From Pseudophaeobacter sp. (GTDB taxonomy: Bacteria; Pseudomonadota; Alphaproteobacteria; Rhodobacterales; Rhodobacteraceae), in contig JALUXC010000017.1 in NCBI GenBank assembly GCA_027019165.1, forward strand, positions 186,001 to 250,000: a DNA stretch of 64,000 nt, in the 5' to 3' direction. The position numbers and the translations under genes are program-made. A model generated the notes under the pieces. The model had not been told where the DNA came from. It saw only the letters and a list, made by a program, of their open reading frames with translations, and ran no database searches. Every line of letters begins with the position of its first letter. The stretch's first letter is position 1. This document shows, piece by piece, positions 35,745 to 46,324 of the stretch.

Positions 35745-38031
35745 CCGAGACCCTCCGCGCCGCGTGCCAGATCTCTTCTGCCGTAGCGGGTGCATTGAGG
35801 GCCGGATAGGTCGTGCCAAAGCTGGCCACCGCATCCGACAGGGCCAGCCAGGCGGAGATGCCCAGCATGAAAGGCGGCTCGCCCACAGCCTTGGAGCGGT
35901 AGATGGTCTCTTCCCGGTTTTGCCCGTCGTATAGCGCCACGTTGAACACATCCGGCCGGTCGGAGCAGGCTGGGATTTTGTAGGTCGAGGGTGCGTGGGT
36001 TCGCAGGCTTCCCTTGCCATCCCAGACCAGTTCCTCGGTGGTGAGCCAGCCCGCGCCCTGCACATAGCCGCCTTCGACCTGTCCGATGTCCAGTGCAGGG
36101 TTCAGCGAGGCCCCTGCATCATGCAGGATGTCGGCGCGCAGGATGCGGTTCTCTCCGGTGAGCCGGTCCACCACGACCTCGGTCAGGGCGGCGCCATAGG
36201 CGAAATAGAAGAAGGGGCGCCCCTGTCCTTTGATCCGGTCCCAGGCCAGGGAGGGGGTCTTGTAAAAGCCGGTTGAGGACAGGCTGATCCGCCCCTCGTA
36301 GCAGAGCTTTGCAGCCTCATCAAAGCTGATTTCGATGCCATCGCCGATGCGGACCATGCCATTGTCAAACACCACGTCAGCGGGTTTGGCTTGATGTAGG
36401 CCCGCCAGATGTTCGGCCATACGGGCGCGCAGCGTATCGCAGGCGGCTTTGACCGCCATGCCGTTGAGATCAGATCCCGAAGACGCCGCAGTCGCCGATG
36501 TATTGGGAACCTTGGCCGTATCCGTTGCGGTGATCTTCACCTTCTCAAGCGGGATGCCGAACCGGCTGGCGGCCACCTGCGCCACCTTCTGGAATAATCC
36601 CTGTCCCATCTCGGTGCCACCGTGGTTCAAATGGACAGAGCCGTCCTGGTAGACGTGTACCAAGGCCCCCGCCTGATTGAGGTGGGTCAGGGTAAAGGAG
36701 ATGCCGAATTTCACCGGCGAAAAGGCAAGCCCGCGCCTCAGGTGGGTCTGGCCCGCATTCCAGTAGGCGATTTCTGCCTTGCGGGCGGCGTAGTCGGCGC
36801 TTTCCAATAGCTGCGCGGTCATCTCGTGCAGCTCGAAATCGCTGACCTCCATGCCATAGGGGGTTGTGTTGTCGCCGGTGGCGGTGCCGGGTGCCGCATA
36901 GTAGTTGCGCCGCCGCAGCTCCACCGGATCAAGGCCCAGATCATGGGCGATATGATCCATCACCCGCTCGATACCGACCATGCCTTGCGGTCCGCCAAAG
37001 CCGCGATAGGCGGTGGCGCTTTGCAGGTTGGTCTTGAGGCGATGGCTTTCGATACGGATCGCGGGGATGGCATAGGCGTTGTCGGCATGCAGCATGGCGC
37101 GATCCGCCACCGGCAGCGACAGATCCTGCGCCCAGCCGCAGTTGACCAGATGGGTAAAGTCCACCCCCAAAAGCCGCCCTTCGTCATCAAAGCCAGCGCG
37201 GTAAGAGATGCGGAACGCATGGCGCTTGCCGGTGATCACCATGTCGTCGTCGCGGTCATAGCGCATTTTGCAGGCCTTGCCTGTCAGGCGCGCGGCAACG
37301 GCGCAGGCAACGGCCAGTGCGTTGCCCTGGCTTTCCTTGCCGCCAAAGCCGCCGCCCATGCGCCGGGTCTCGACCCGCACGGCATGCATCGGCAGACCGA
37401 TCGCCTCGGCCACCTTGTGCTGGATCTCGGTGGGGTGCTGGGTAGAGGAGTTGACCAGCATGCCGCCGTCTTCCTGAGGCAGGGCAAGGGCGGCTTGGCC
37501 TTCGAGATAGAAATGCTCCTGCCCGCCAAGCTCGAATGTGCCTTCGACAACGCGCGGGGCGGCTGCAATGGCACTCGCGGTATCGCCCTTCTCGTAAATG
37601 CGCGGGCCTTCTTCGAACCGGCTGTCTGCGGCAAGCGCCTCGTCCAGGGTCAGAAGCGGTGTTTCCTCGGAATAGTCGATATTTGCCTTGCGCGCCGCGA
37701 TACGAGCTGCGCGGTGGCTGGTGGCAACCACAAGGAATACGGGCTGGCCGACATAGTTGACCGTACCATCCGACAAGAGCGGCTCATCGTGAATGGACGG
37801 GGAGACGTCATTGTCAAAGGGCAGATCCTTTGCCGTCAGAACCGCAACCACGCCGGGGCTTTTGCGGACCGGGTCCAGATCCATCGAGGTGATCCGCCCC
37901 TTTGCGACCTGCGACAGGCCAAAGGCCAGATGCAGCGTGCCGCGCGGGGTAGGGGTATCATCCACATAGCGGGCGGCGCCGGTCACATGCAGGTGGGCGG
38001 CGTCATGGGGGAGGGGTTTTGCAACGCTCAT
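35734..38031 (-). CDS. xdhB: Xanthine dehydrogenase, molybdopterin-binding subunit
   Basis: 765 residues. Mo-cofactor and substrate motifs are all present: [25 protein letters not shown] (substrate Arg), [15 protein letters not shown], and [10 protein letters not shown] with the catalytic Glu. Known function is hydroxylation of hypoxanthine and xanthine to urate, using the Mo centre, with electrons passed through XdhA to NAD. It begins in an ATGA overlap with xdhA. Confidence 0.96.
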   Translation of the reverse strand: MSVAKPLPHDAAHLHVTGAARYVDDTPTPRGTLHLAFGLSQVAKGRITSMDLDPVRKSPGVVAVLTAKDLPFDNDVSPSIHDEPLLSDGTVNYVGQPVFLVVATSHRAARIAARKANIDYSEETPLLTLDEALAADSRFEEGPRIYEKGDTASAIAAAPRVVEGTFELGGQEHFYLEGQAALALPQEDGGMLVNSSTQHPTEIQHKVAEAIGLPMHAVRVETRRMGGGFGGKESQGNALAVACAVAARLTGKACKMRYDRDDDMVITGKRHAFRISYRAGFDDEGRLLGVDFTHLVNCGWAQDLSLPVADRAMLHADNAYAIPAIRIESHRLKTNLQSATAYRGFGGPQGMVGIERVMDHIAHDLGLDPVELRRRNYYAAPGTATGDNTTPYGMEVSDFELHEMTAQLLESADYAARKAEIAYWNAGQTHLRRGLAFSPVKFGISFTLTHLNQAGALVHVYQDGSVHLNHGGTEMGQGLFQKVAQVAASRFGIPLEKVKITATDTAKVPNTSATAASSGSDLNGMAVKAACDTLRARMAEHLAGLHQAKPADVVFDNGMVRIGDGIEISFDEAAKLCYEGRISLSSTGFYKTPSLAWDRIKGQGRPFFYFAYGAALTEVVVDRLTGENRILRADILHDAGASLNPALDIGQVEGGYVQGAGWLTTEELVWDGKGSLRTHAPSTYKIPACSDRPDVFNVALYDGQNREETIYRSKAVGEPPFMLGISAWLALSDAVASFGTTYPALNAPATAEEIWHAARRVSDGV

Positions 38032-39389
38032 TGGCTGACCTCCAACACGCTGACGGTCTCTTCCGCCAGATCCGCGAAATAGCGCAACAGCATGTTGCGG
38101 GCGCAGTCGAGGCGATAGGCGTCCGAGGCGCGCATGTCGCTCATCGGGGTGAAGTCCTGCTCGAAGGCGGCTTGCGCGAGGGTGATGGTTGCCAGAGACC
38201 AAGGCTGGCCCAGAAGGGCAGCCTCTACTTGGCTGGCCCGTTTCGGCACGCCCGCCATGCCCCCAAAGGCGATGCGGGCGGAATGGACCACGCCATTTTC
38301 CACCCGGACGTTGAAGGCGCCCAGCACCGCTGAGATATCCTGATCGAAGCGTTTCGAGAGCTTATAGACACGTAAGGCATCCGGTTGGCGGGAGAAAGAG
38401 ACGGCTTCCACAAATTCGCCGGGCTTGCGGTCCTGTTTGCCATAGTCGAGGAAGAAGTCTTCCAGCGGCAGGCTACGGCGCTCATCGCCCATACGCAAAT
38501 GCAGTGTAGCCCCCAACGCAATAAGGGCAGGCGGGTTGTCCCCGATGGGCGAGCCATTGGCGATATTGCCGCCTACTGTCGCCGCCGCGCGCACCTGTTG
38601 GCTGGCATAGCGGCGGATCATCTCGGCGTAGGAGGGGTGCAAAGGCGCGATGGCGGCGCGCATACGGTTCATGTCGACCATGGCTCCAATGCGCACGGCC
38701 TCATCTGTGATTTCGATCTGTTTCAGATCCTCGCAGGCATCCAGAAAAATCATCTGCCCCAGATCCCGCAGCCCTTTGGTGACCCAAAGGCCCACATCCG
38801 TCGCCCCGGCCACAAGGGTTGCTTCGGGGTTGGCGGCATAGAGCGTGGCCAGCGCGCCCGACGAGGTCGGCATATTGTCCAGCGGAGCTGCATCGGTCGG
38901 GGCCTCGGTCGCGATCCAGTCCGGCACGGGTTCGTCGGCGGCGGCCTTGGCGGCGCGAATGATCGGGGCATAGCCGGTGCAGCGGCAGAGGTTCCCGGCC
39001 AGCCGGTCGTCAAAGTCCTGCGCGCCGTCCTTATGGGCCGCCACCATAGACATCACAAAACCGGGGGTGCAAAAGCCGCACTGGCTGCCGTGATGGTCGA
39101 TCATGGCGCGCTGTACGGGATGGAGGATCCCATCGGGCCCCGCTGCACCTTCGACGGTGCGAACGGATTTTCCATTGAGTTGTGGCAGGAACAGAATGCA
39201 GGCATTCAGCGGCTTTGCCCCGTGCCCGTCCGTTACCATAACCGTGCAGGCGCCGCAGTCGCCCTCGTTGCAGCCTTCCTTGGTGCCGCAAAGGCCACGC
39301 TCCTCGCGCAGCCAATCCAGCAGCGTTGCCGAAGGATCTGCATCCTTCAACGCAACCTCCTCACCGTTCAGCAGAAAGGTGATTGTCAT
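38028..39389 (-). CDS. xdhA: Xanthine dehydrogenase, FeS/FAD subunit
   Basis: 453 residues. The plant-type [2Fe-2S] domain has [15 protein letters not shown] and the second cluster has CGFC and CRC ([19 protein letters not shown]). The FAD domain follows from about residue 175, with [14 protein letters not shown]. It transfers electrons from XdhB to FAD and NAD. It is the first gene of the leftward run of seven genes that continues through xdhB, xdhC and the four importer genes. Confidence 0.96.
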   Translation of the reverse strand: MTITFLLNGEEVALKDADPSATLLDWLREERGLCGTKEGCNEGDCGACTVMVTDGHGAKPLNACILFLPQLNGKSVRTVEGAAGPDGILHPVQRAMIDHHGSQCGFCTPGFVMSMVAAHKDGAQDFDDRLAGNLCRCTGYAPIIRAAKAAADEPVPDWIATEAPTDAAPLDNMPTSSGALATLYAANPEATLVAGATDVGLWVTKGLRDLGQMIFLDACEDLKQIEITDEAVRIGAMVDMNRMRAAIAPLHPSYAEMIRRYASQQVRAAATVGGNIANGSPIGDNPPALIALGATLHLRMGDERRSLPLEDFFLDYGKQDRKPGEFVEAVSFSRQPDALRVYKLSKRFDQDISAVLGAFNVRVENGVVHSARIAFGGMAGVPKRASQVEAALLGQPWSLATITLAQAAFEQDFTPMSDMRASDAYRLDCARNMLLRYFADLAEETVSVLEVSQ

Positions 39390-39785
39390 CTTGTGAAACC
39401 CGTCGCGTTACCCTGTTTCCCCAAATGGCCGGACCTTCGATGCGACGTAGAAGAGCTGGCGGGGTTTTTGCGTGCTTATCCAAGGCAGACTAGAAAAGCA
39501 GATGGCCTTATGGCAAGGAAAAGCGACGCTTGAGTGTTGATTTCTGAAATAAGCCCGCGGCTTCAGCGCGAAGCAGGATCCTTGATGGTTATGAAAGGGT
39601 TATTGCTTTTCCAGGTGCACTGGTTTTAGGGCTCCCCAAAAGCACTTTTCGGAAATTCCTGAAAATCACGCTCATTATTCGGGCGAACCCGAGAGCCACA
39701 TAGGGGAGTTCGGCCCCAAACCACCCTACATCATCCCTCACGAATGCGCTTTTATCCCGCGCACCGGATCGGATAGCTTGGCAAC
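39390..39785. other. Divergent intergenic region between xdhA and dnaE
   Basis: 396 bp with no credible gene. It must hold the promoters of the xdh-importer run and of dnaE. It contains AT-rich stretches around 39590-39680, but no promoter or operator could be named with confidence. Confidence 0.4.
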
Positions 39786-42700
39786 ATGACTGATACTCCC
39801 CGATTCATTCACCTGCGCACCCACACGGAATACTCTCTGCTGGAAGGTGCGCTGCGGCTCAAGAAGCTTCCGGATCTCTGCAAGGCAAATGACATGCCTG
39901 CCATCGCCGTGACGGACACCAATGCGATGTTCTCCGCATTGGAGTTTTCGGTGACCCTTTCGGGGGCGGGGATCCAGCCGATCATCGGCTGCCAGGTGGA
40001 TGTGACCTTTGAAAAAAGCGAACCGGGAGAGCGCGCCAAGGCCCCAGCGCCCATTGTCCTCTTGGCGCAGAATGAAACGGGGTATGAGCACCTCATGAAG
40101 CTTTCCTCCTGCCTTTACGTGGACAAGGGCGGGCAGCTGCCGCAGGTTACGCTGGAGGAGTTGCAGACAAATTCCGAGGGGTTGATCTGCCTCTCAGGTG
40201 GTCCGAACGGGCCGGTCGGGCAGTTGCTGCAGCAGGGGCAGCGCCCGGCGGCCGAGGCGTTGATGCAGCGCCTGAAAGAGATTTACCTGGATCGGCTTTA
40301 CGTGGAGTTGCAGCGTCATCCCGGAGAGGATGGCCAGCCCGAGGCAGAGCGCCTGACCGAGCGCGGCCATGTGGAGATGGCCTATGCGATGGATCTGCCG
40401 CTGGTCGCCACCAATGACGTCTACTTCCCCAAAGCCGAGATGTACGAGGCGCATGATGCGATGATCTGCATCGCCGAGGGCGCTTATGTGGACCAGTCCG
40501 AGCCGCGCCGCCGCCTGACCGCGCAGCACTATTTCAAAAGCCAGCAGGAGATGGTGACGCTGTTCGCCGACCTGCCCGAGGCGATTGAAAATACGGTCGA
40601 GATCGCCAAACGCTGCGCCTTCATGGCCTACCGGCGCGACCCGATCCTGCCAAAATTCGCTGATGACGAGGTGCAGGAACTGCGCCGTCAGGCCAACGAA
40701 GGCTTGCAGAACCGGCTTGCGGTGATCCCCCATGCGGTGAGCGTTGAGGAATACCAGAAACGCCTCGATTTCGAGCTGGATATCATCGAGGGGATGGGCT
40801 TCCCCGGCTACTTCCTGATCGTTGCGGACTTCATCAAATGGGGCAAGGATCACGGCATTCCGGTGGGGCCGGGCAGGGGCTCTGGCGCGGGATCTTTGGT
40901 GGCCTATGCGCTGACCATCACCGACCTTGATCCGCTGCGCTACAGCCTGCTGTTCGAACGCTTCCTGAACCCGGAACGGGTGTCGATGCCCGACTTCGAC
41001 ATCGACTTTTGTATGGATCGCCGCGAAGAGGTGATCCGCTACGTGCAGCAGAAGTATGGCCGCGACAAGGTGGGGCAGATCATCACCTTTGGTGCGCTCC
41101 TGTCCAAGGCGGCGGTGCGAGACATTGGCCGCGTTTTGCAGATGCCCTATGGCCAGGTGGACCGCTTGTCCAAGATGATCCCGGTGGAAGGGGTGAAACC
41201 GGTCTCCATCGAAAAGGCCCTGCGGGACGAACCCCGCCTGCGCGAAGAGGCCAAGAATGAACCGGTGGTGGATCGCCTCCTGACCTACGGACAGCAGGTT
41301 GAGGGGCTCTTGAGGAATGCCTCGACCCACGCGGCGGGCGTCGTGATCGGGGACCGGCCCCTGGATGCGCTGGTGCCGCTCTATCAGGATCCGCGGTCCG
41401 ATATGCCCGCAACCCAGTTCAACATGAAATGGGTGGAGCAGGCGGGGCTGGTGAAGTTTGACTTCCTTGGCCTCAAGACCCTGACGGTGATCCAGAACGC
41501 GGTGGATCTTATTCGCCAATCGGGGCGCGATCTGCATGTGGCCGCCGATGGCAGCCAGCTCTATGATCCACCCGAAGGCGCGGTGAACGAGATCAACGCC
41601 ATTCCGCTGGATGACGAGGCCTCATATAAACTCTACTCTGCGGCGAAGACGGTTGCCGTGTTTCAGGTGGAATCCACCGGCATGATGGATGCGCTCAAGC
41701 GCATGAAACCGACCTGTATCGAGGATATTGTGGCCCTTGTGGCGCTTTATCGTCCGGGCCCGATGGAGAATATCCCGACCTATTGTGAGGTGAAGAACGG
41801 CCTGAAGGAGATCACATCGGTTCATCCGCTGATCGACCACATCCTTGAGGAAACCCAAGGCATCATCGTCTATCAAGAACAGGTGATGCAGATCGCCCAG
41901 GTGATGGCGGGCTACTCCCTTGGCGGCGCGGACCTTCTGCGCCGCGCCATGGGCAAGAAGATCAAAGAGGCAATGGACGCCGAACGCCCCAAGTTCGAAA
42001 AGGGCGCGGCGGAGAATGGCGTCGACAAGAAGAAGGCGTCAGAGGTTTTCGACCTTCTGGAGAAATTCGCCAACTACGGTTTCAACAAATCCCACGCGGC
42101 GGCCTATGCGGTGGTGTCCTACCAGACGGCCTGGCTGAAGGCGAACCACCCGGTCGAATTCATGGCGGGCGTCATGAACTGCGATATTCACCTCACGGAC
42201 AAGCTGGCGATCTATTTCGAAGAGGTCCGCAAAGGGCTGAGCCTGCCCTATGTGCCGCCCTGCGTGAACCGCTCCGAGGCGACCTTCAATGTGGTCAATG
42301 GTGAGCTGGTCTATGCACTTGGCGCGCTCAAGAACGTTGGCGTCGATGTGATGCGACTGGTGACGGCGGCGCGGCGCGAGGATGGCAATGAGCGGCCCTT
42401 TGTTAGCATCTTTGACTTCGCCCGCCGGGTGAACCTCAAGAAGGTCGGCAAGCGCCCCCTGGAAATGCTGGTGCGGGCCGGGGCCTTTGACCAGCTCGAC
42501 AGCAACCGGCGCCGCCTGTTTGAAAGCCTTGAGGGGCTGGTGAACTACTCTGCCGCGATCCACGAGCAGAAGAACTCGAACCAGGTCTCGCTCTTTGGTG
42601 AGGCGGGCGATGATCTGCCAGAGCCACGCCTTGTGGGCACCCCGGACTGGCTGCCCGCTGAGCGCTTGAGTGAGGAATTCAAGGCGATCGGCTTTTACCT

Positions 42701-43298
42701 TTCGGGCCACCCCTTGGACGACTACATGCCTGCCCTGAAACGCAAGGATGTGATGACGCTGGATGAGGTCACCGCCAAGGCGGAGCGCGGCCCCTTCATG
42801 GCCAAGATGGCCGGGGTCGTGGCGGGTCGGCAAGAGCGTAAATCGGCGCGCGGTAACCGCTTTGCCTTTGCCCAACTCAGCGATCCCAGCAGCGCTTTTG
42901 AGGTGACTCTGTTTTCGGAAGTTCTGGAAAAATCGAGAGAGTTTCTCGACACCGGTGCCAAGGTCGTGATCACTGCCGAGGCGACGATGGAAAGCGATCA
43001 GCTGAAACTACTGGTGCGGTCGGTTGGGCCGGTGGATGCGGCTATTGCCGATGCGGGCAAAAGCTCTTTGCGTGTCTATGTTAGCGACGCTGGAGCGATT
43101 GCAACTGTGGCCCGGGTGCTGGAAGACGCTAAATCTGCCGCCCGCAACGCCAGCCGCGGTGAGGTGCTGATGTATCTCCAAGACCCCGGTCTGCCTGGAG
43201 ATGTGGAAATGGACCTTGGTCAGGCTTTCCCGATAAACCCACAGATCAAGGGGGCTTTGAAATCGCTAGAGGGGGTTTTGGATGTTGAAGAGATCTGA
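39786..43298 (+). CDS. dnaE: DNA polymerase III alpha subunit
   Basis: 1170 residues, normal for DnaE1. The PHP domain begins FIHLRTHTEYSLLEGAL. The polymerase palm has GPGRGSGAGSLVAYAL and PDFDIDFCMDRR with the catalytic aspartates. The fingers include GYNFNKSHAAAYA-type sequence (NYGFNKSHAAAYAVVSY). An OB domain with RQERKSARGNRFAFAQLSD and a C-terminal tau-binding region follow. It is the main chromosomal replicase. It is transcribed alone, away from xdhA. Confidence 0.98.
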   Translation: MTDTPRFIHLRTHTEYSLLEGALRLKKLPDLCKANDMPAIAVTDTNAMFSALEFSVTLSGAGIQPIIGCQVDVTFEKSEPGERAKAPAPIVLLAQNETGYEHLMKLSSCLYVDKGGQLPQVTLEELQTNSEGLICLSGGPNGPVGQLLQQGQRPAAEALMQRLKEIYLDRLYVELQRHPGEDGQPEAERLTERGHVEMAYAMDLPLVATNDVYFPKAEMYEAHDAMICIAEGAYVDQSEPRRRLTAQHYFKSQQEMVTLFADLPEAIENTVEIAKRCAFMAYRRDPILPKFADDEVQELRRQANEGLQNRLAVIPHAVSVEEYQKRLDFELDIIEGMGFPGYFLIVADFIKWGKDHGIPVGPGRGSGAGSLVAYALTITDLDPLRYSLLFERFLNPERVSMPDFDIDFCMDRREEVIRYVQQKYGRDKVGQIITFGALLSKAAVRDIGRVLQMPYGQVDRLSKMIPVEGVKPVSIEKALRDEPRLREEAKNEPVVDRLLTYGQQVEGLLRNASTHAAGVVIGDRPLDALVPLYQDPRSDMPATQFNMKWVEQAGLVKFDFLGLKTLTVIQNAVDLIRQSGRDLHVAADGSQLYDPPEGAVNEINAIPLDDEASYKLYSAAKTVAVFQVESTGMMDALKRMKPTCIEDIVALVALYRPGPMENIPTYCEVKNGLKEITSVHPLIDHILEETQGIIVYQEQVMQIAQVMAGYSLGGADLLRRAMGKKIKEAMDAERPKFEKGAAENGVDKKKASEVFDLLEKFANYGFNKSHAAAYAVVSYQTAWLKANHPVEFMAGVMNCDIHLTDKLAIYFEEVRKGLSLPYVPPCVNRSEATFNVVNGELVYALGALKNVGVDVMRLVTAARREDGNERPFVSIFDFARRVNLKKVGKRPLEMLVRAGAFDQLDSNRRRLFESLEGLVNYSAAIHEQKNSNQVSLFGEAGDDLPEPRLVGTPDWLPAERLSEEFKAIGFYLSGHPLDDYMPALKRKDVMTLDEVTAKAERGPFMAKMAGVVAGRQERKSARGNRFAFAQLSDPSSAFEVTLFSEVLEKSREFLDTGAKVVITAEATMESDQLKLLVRSVGPVDAAIADAGKSSLRVYVSDAGAIATVARVLEDAKSAARNASRGEVLMYLQDPGLPGDVEMDLGQAFPINPQIKGALKSLEGVLDVEEI

Positions 43299-43432
43299 CG
43301 TCAGCAGCTGATCCGGGCAGGGATCGGCAAGGTGCTTAAAGCTTTAGGAAAAGGCCCGTTTTCTACTGAACATGTTATTAGGAAAGCTGCCGTATCACGG
43401 GACGGGAATACCCCTTCCGGTGGAGCCGCTGC

Positions 43433-45031
43433 GTGTCGACTGTCTATGATAGGCTAAGAGAGAACTGGATCTACCTGCTGATTGCGGGTGGCACGGCGCT
43501 GACCTTTGCGATCAGCGTGCGGTTTGAACTTTTCGAAGAATTCCACGCTTACAGTCGTGCGCACGAGGATTGGGAGCTCGACGAACTCGCGGTTCTGATC
43601 CTGAACCTGACCTTTGGACTTCTGGTGGCATTTATTGTGCGATCTCGCCAATTGTCGAAGGTGGCCGCCGAACGCGACAAGGCGGAACGTCATGCGCAGG
43701 AGGTGGCCTGCAACGACGTTTTGACCGGACTGCCGAATCGCCGCGCCTTTATGGAGCATCTGTTGGATCTGGATCGTGCCGGTGCGGCGAATGGCGAAAT
43801 CGTCATTATGCTAGATCTTGATCGCTTCAAGGCCGTCAACGATGTGCACGGGCATGCCTACGGTGATCTCGTGCTGGTCAGAACGGCGCAACGCCTGCAG
43901 GCAGAACTCGAAAACGAAGATCTGGTGGCGCGACTCGGGGGCGACGAGTTCGCGATTGCATTGAAACCTGGTTCCGATGCGGCGCGGGCAGAGGGCATCG
44001 CACGACGGATTTTGAAATCAGTGTCCCAGCCAATCGTCGAAGACGGACTGCGGCTATCTGTCGGCACAAGCATTGGATTGGCCCGCCTGACGGCCGACCA
44101 AGATGCATCAAACGCCCTGCAGTTCGCGGACCAGGCGCTGTATTCAGCCAAGAAAAGCGGGCGTGGGCAGTACGCCTGGTTCGATGCCGAACTTGAAAAG
44201 GTTGCAAGAGAGCGCCGCGCTTTGGAGCTGGACCTGAAGCAGGCGGTCTCCAATGACCAGATTGCGCCGTTTTTCCAACCGGTATTCGACATAGCCAGTG
44301 ACCGGCTGCGCGGGTTCGAGGTTCTGGCTCGTTGGACTCATGAAACCCGTGGCGTCGTGCCCCCGGATGTGTTCATCGAAATTGCAGAGGATGTGGGCCT
44401 GATTTCGTCCCTGGGTTGGAGCATCTTGCGACAAGCGCTTCTGGCTGCAAAGGATTGGAACCCGGAACTGGCGCTGGCGGTCAATATCTCTCCAACCCAG
44501 TTTCGCGATGGCCATCTGGTCGAGCGGATCAAGGAGAACCTGAGCGAGACGGGATTTGACCCAACGCGTCTGGTGATCGAACTCACGGAAACGGCGATCA
44601 TGTCGGATTTCAACCTGGCGCAGACAGCTCTTTTGGAGCTTCGAGACCTTGGTGTGAGGGTCGCGCTGGATGACTTTGGAGCAGGTTTTTCGGCGTTTTC
44701 GAACCTGCGTCAACTGCCGTTTGACAGCATCAAGATCGATGGCAGCTTCATCTCGCACATTCAGGGCAGCCCTGAAAACCAGCGTATCGTTACCGGGATT
44801 CTGGCGCTTGCACATGGGCTGGATCTGTCAGTGATCGCCGAAGGCGTTGAGACGGCTGAAGATCTTGATTTTCTGCAATCGATCAAATGTCAGATGGGAC
44901 AGGGGTATCTTTTTGCCCGCCCGATGTCGGGCCGGGATGTGGAATGGATGCTGGAGACAAAATGGTCTTCTCTGACGCGCGGAGAAGATGAGCCTTCAAC
45001 ACCCAACACGCGTTTCCCAAAGGCAGGATGA
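43433..45031 (+). CDS. GGDEF-EAL bifunctional c-di-GMP protein, membrane-anchored
   Basis: 532 residues. Two membrane segments (about 13-30 and 50-68) are followed by GGDEF (about 90-250; LGGDEFAIA intact, but no RxxD I-site at the usual spacing). EAL (about 265-515) has EVLARW, LAVNISPTQF, VIELTET, ALDDFGAGFSAF, SIKIDGSFI, VIAEGVET and MGQGYLFARP. Both cyclase and phosphodiesterase residues appear complete, so either activity is possible. Start is a GTG at 43433 with GGTGGAG upstream. There is no signalling partner gene next to it. Confidence 0.92.
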   Translation: MSTVYDRLRENWIYLLIAGGTALTFAISVRFELFEEFHAYSRAHEDWELDELAVLILNLTFGLLVAFIVRSRQLSKVAAERDKAERHAQEVACNDVLTGLPNRRAFMEHLLDLDRAGAANGEIVIMLDLDRFKAVNDVHGHAYGDLVLVRTAQRLQAELENEDLVARLGGDEFAIALKPGSDAARAEGIARRILKSVSQPIVEDGLRLSVGTSIGLARLTADQDASNALQFADQALYSAKKSGRGQYAWFDAELEKVARERRALELDLKQAVSNDQIAPFFQPVFDIASDRLRGFEVLARWTHETRGVVPPDVFIEIAEDVGLISSLGWSILRQALLAAKDWNPELALAVNISPTQFRDGHLVERIKENLSETGFDPTRLVIELTETAIMSDFNLAQTALLELRDLGVRVALDDFGAGFSAFSNLRQLPFDSIKIDGSFISHIQGSPENQRIVTGILALAHGLDLSVIAEGVETAEDLDFLQSIKCQMGQGYLFARPMSGRDVEWMLETKWSSLTRGEDEPSTPNTRFPKAG

Positions 45032-45092
45032 TGTGACCTTTTTGGGGTGAAATCTGACAGGCAAGACCTGTCCCTGGCCTTTGCTATGCGGA

Positions 45093-45287
45093 TCAATAAT
45101 GGGGCGGTCGTTCGTCGGCAAAAACCACGCCGCCGGTGCCTTCCTGCGCTCTGCTTGCTTCCCGTTCCATGAGCATCTGAACGCGGTGGGTCAGCCTGTC
45201 CAGCTCACTTTGCTGGCGGGCCATGACCTCGCTCAACTCGTCCACGGTGCGGGTCAGATGTGCAATCTGCTCTTCCAGGTGCTGCAT
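45093..45287 (-). CDS. slyX: SlyX family protein
   Basis: 64 residues forming a coiled coil (HLEEQIAHLTRTVDELSEVM, then RQQSELDRLTHRVQML) with a C-terminal FADERPPHY, the conserved SlyX ending. The ATG at 45287 follows AAGGAGAGG. The function of SlyX is unknown. It is divergent from the crotonase gene, 91 bp apart. The open frame continues upstream but that part overlaps the crotonase gene on the other strand and is a shadow. Confidence 0.85.
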   Translation of the reverse strand: MQHLEEQIAHLTRTVDELSEVMARQQSELDRLTHRVQMLMEREASRAQEGTGGVVFADERPPHY

Positions 45288-45378
45288 GGTTCCTCTCCTT
45301 GGCTGCGCAACGTCATACGCGCAGCCAGCTTGCCGGTCCATGGGAGAAACGACAGTCTGGAGCGCGGGAGGATTGCTC

Positions 45379-46182
45379 ATGACCGTGACCAGCAAAACTG
45401 TGGATGGCATTACCACCATTCTTATCTGCCGCCCTGAGGTGCGAAATGCGGTGGATCCGAAAACGGCGCGAGCCCTTTTTGATGCCTTCATTGCTTTTGA
45501 GCAGGATGGGGAGGCGCGGGTCGCTGTCTTGGCCGGGGAAGGGGGCTTCTTTTGTGCCGGGTTCGATCTGAATTCTGCAGGGTCCGGCGCGGCGGATGAC
45601 TGGATTGCCGGGCTCGACATCCCTGATGGCTGGTGTGATCCGATTTCTGATCCTTTGCCGGGGCCGATGGGGCCGTCCCGGCTGATGCTGAAGAAACCCG
45701 TGATTGCGGCTATTGAGGGACCGGCTGTTGCAGGGGGATTGGAACTCGCCGCTTGGTGTGATCTGCGGGTCATGGCGAAAGGAGCTGTTGCCGGGGTTTA
45801 TTGCAGGCGCTGGGGCGTGCCGTTGATTGATGGCGGGACCGTGCGTTTGCCGCGCATTCTGGGGCAGGGGCGAGCGAATGACCTGATCTTGACCGGGCGC
45901 GGGGTCGGGCCGGAAGAGGCGCAGGCCATGGGGCTGGCCGATCGTATCTGCGCCAAGGGCGAGGCTTTGCGGGCGGCGCAGGACCTTGCCGCAGATCTGG
46001 CCCGTTTCCCGCAGGCCTGCATGCTGGCGGATCATCTCTCTGCGCGCCTCGCCCCGGCCGATCTGGCGGCGGGGCTGCGGCGGGAATGGTTCTCGAAGGC
46101 GGCTTTTGGGGCCGAAGGGCGAGAAGGCGCGGCGCGTTTTGCTGGTGGAAAGGGGCGCGCCGGCGATTTTTCAGATATCTGA
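45379..46182 (+). CDS. Enoyl-CoA hydratase/isomerase (crotonase) family protein
   Basis: 267 residues. The oxyanion-hole motifs are GGFFCAGFDL and IEGPAVAGGLELAAWCDL, and TGRGVGPEEAQAMGLADRI is the C-terminal family pattern. It lacks a clear pair of catalytic Glu residues of classical enoyl-CoA hydratase: the position after the second oxyanion motif reads VYCRRWGVPLIDGGTVRLPR. So it may be a variant with another acyl-CoA reaction. The ATG at 45379 follows GGGAGG. Confidence 0.85.
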   Translation: MTVTSKTVDGITTILICRPEVRNAVDPKTARALFDAFIAFEQDGEARVAVLAGEGGFFCAGFDLNSAGSGAADDWIAGLDIPDGWCDPISDPLPGPMGPSRLMLKKPVIAAIEGPAVAGGLELAAWCDLRVMAKGAVAGVYCRRWGVPLIDGGTVRLPRILGQGRANDLILTGRGVGPEEAQAMGLADRICAKGEALRAAQDLAADLARFPQACMLADHLSARLAPADLAAGLRREWFSKAAFGAEGREGAARFAGGKGRAGDFSDI

Positions 46183-46324
46183 GGCCACTCTTTGACGCGG
46201 CAGATCTGCCGCAACAGGGGGCGCGCAACTACGCCTCCGTTCCACGCTACCTTGCCGTTGTTACAAGCATCGGCTAGACCGCGCGGCACAGATCAGACCC
46301 AAAGACACCCGTGAGGAGGCCACG

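Noticed and set aside
36826-38082. Rightward 418-codon open frame opposite xdhB
   Set aside because: It is antisense to conserved molybdopterin motifs and has no ribosome site or family resemblance.
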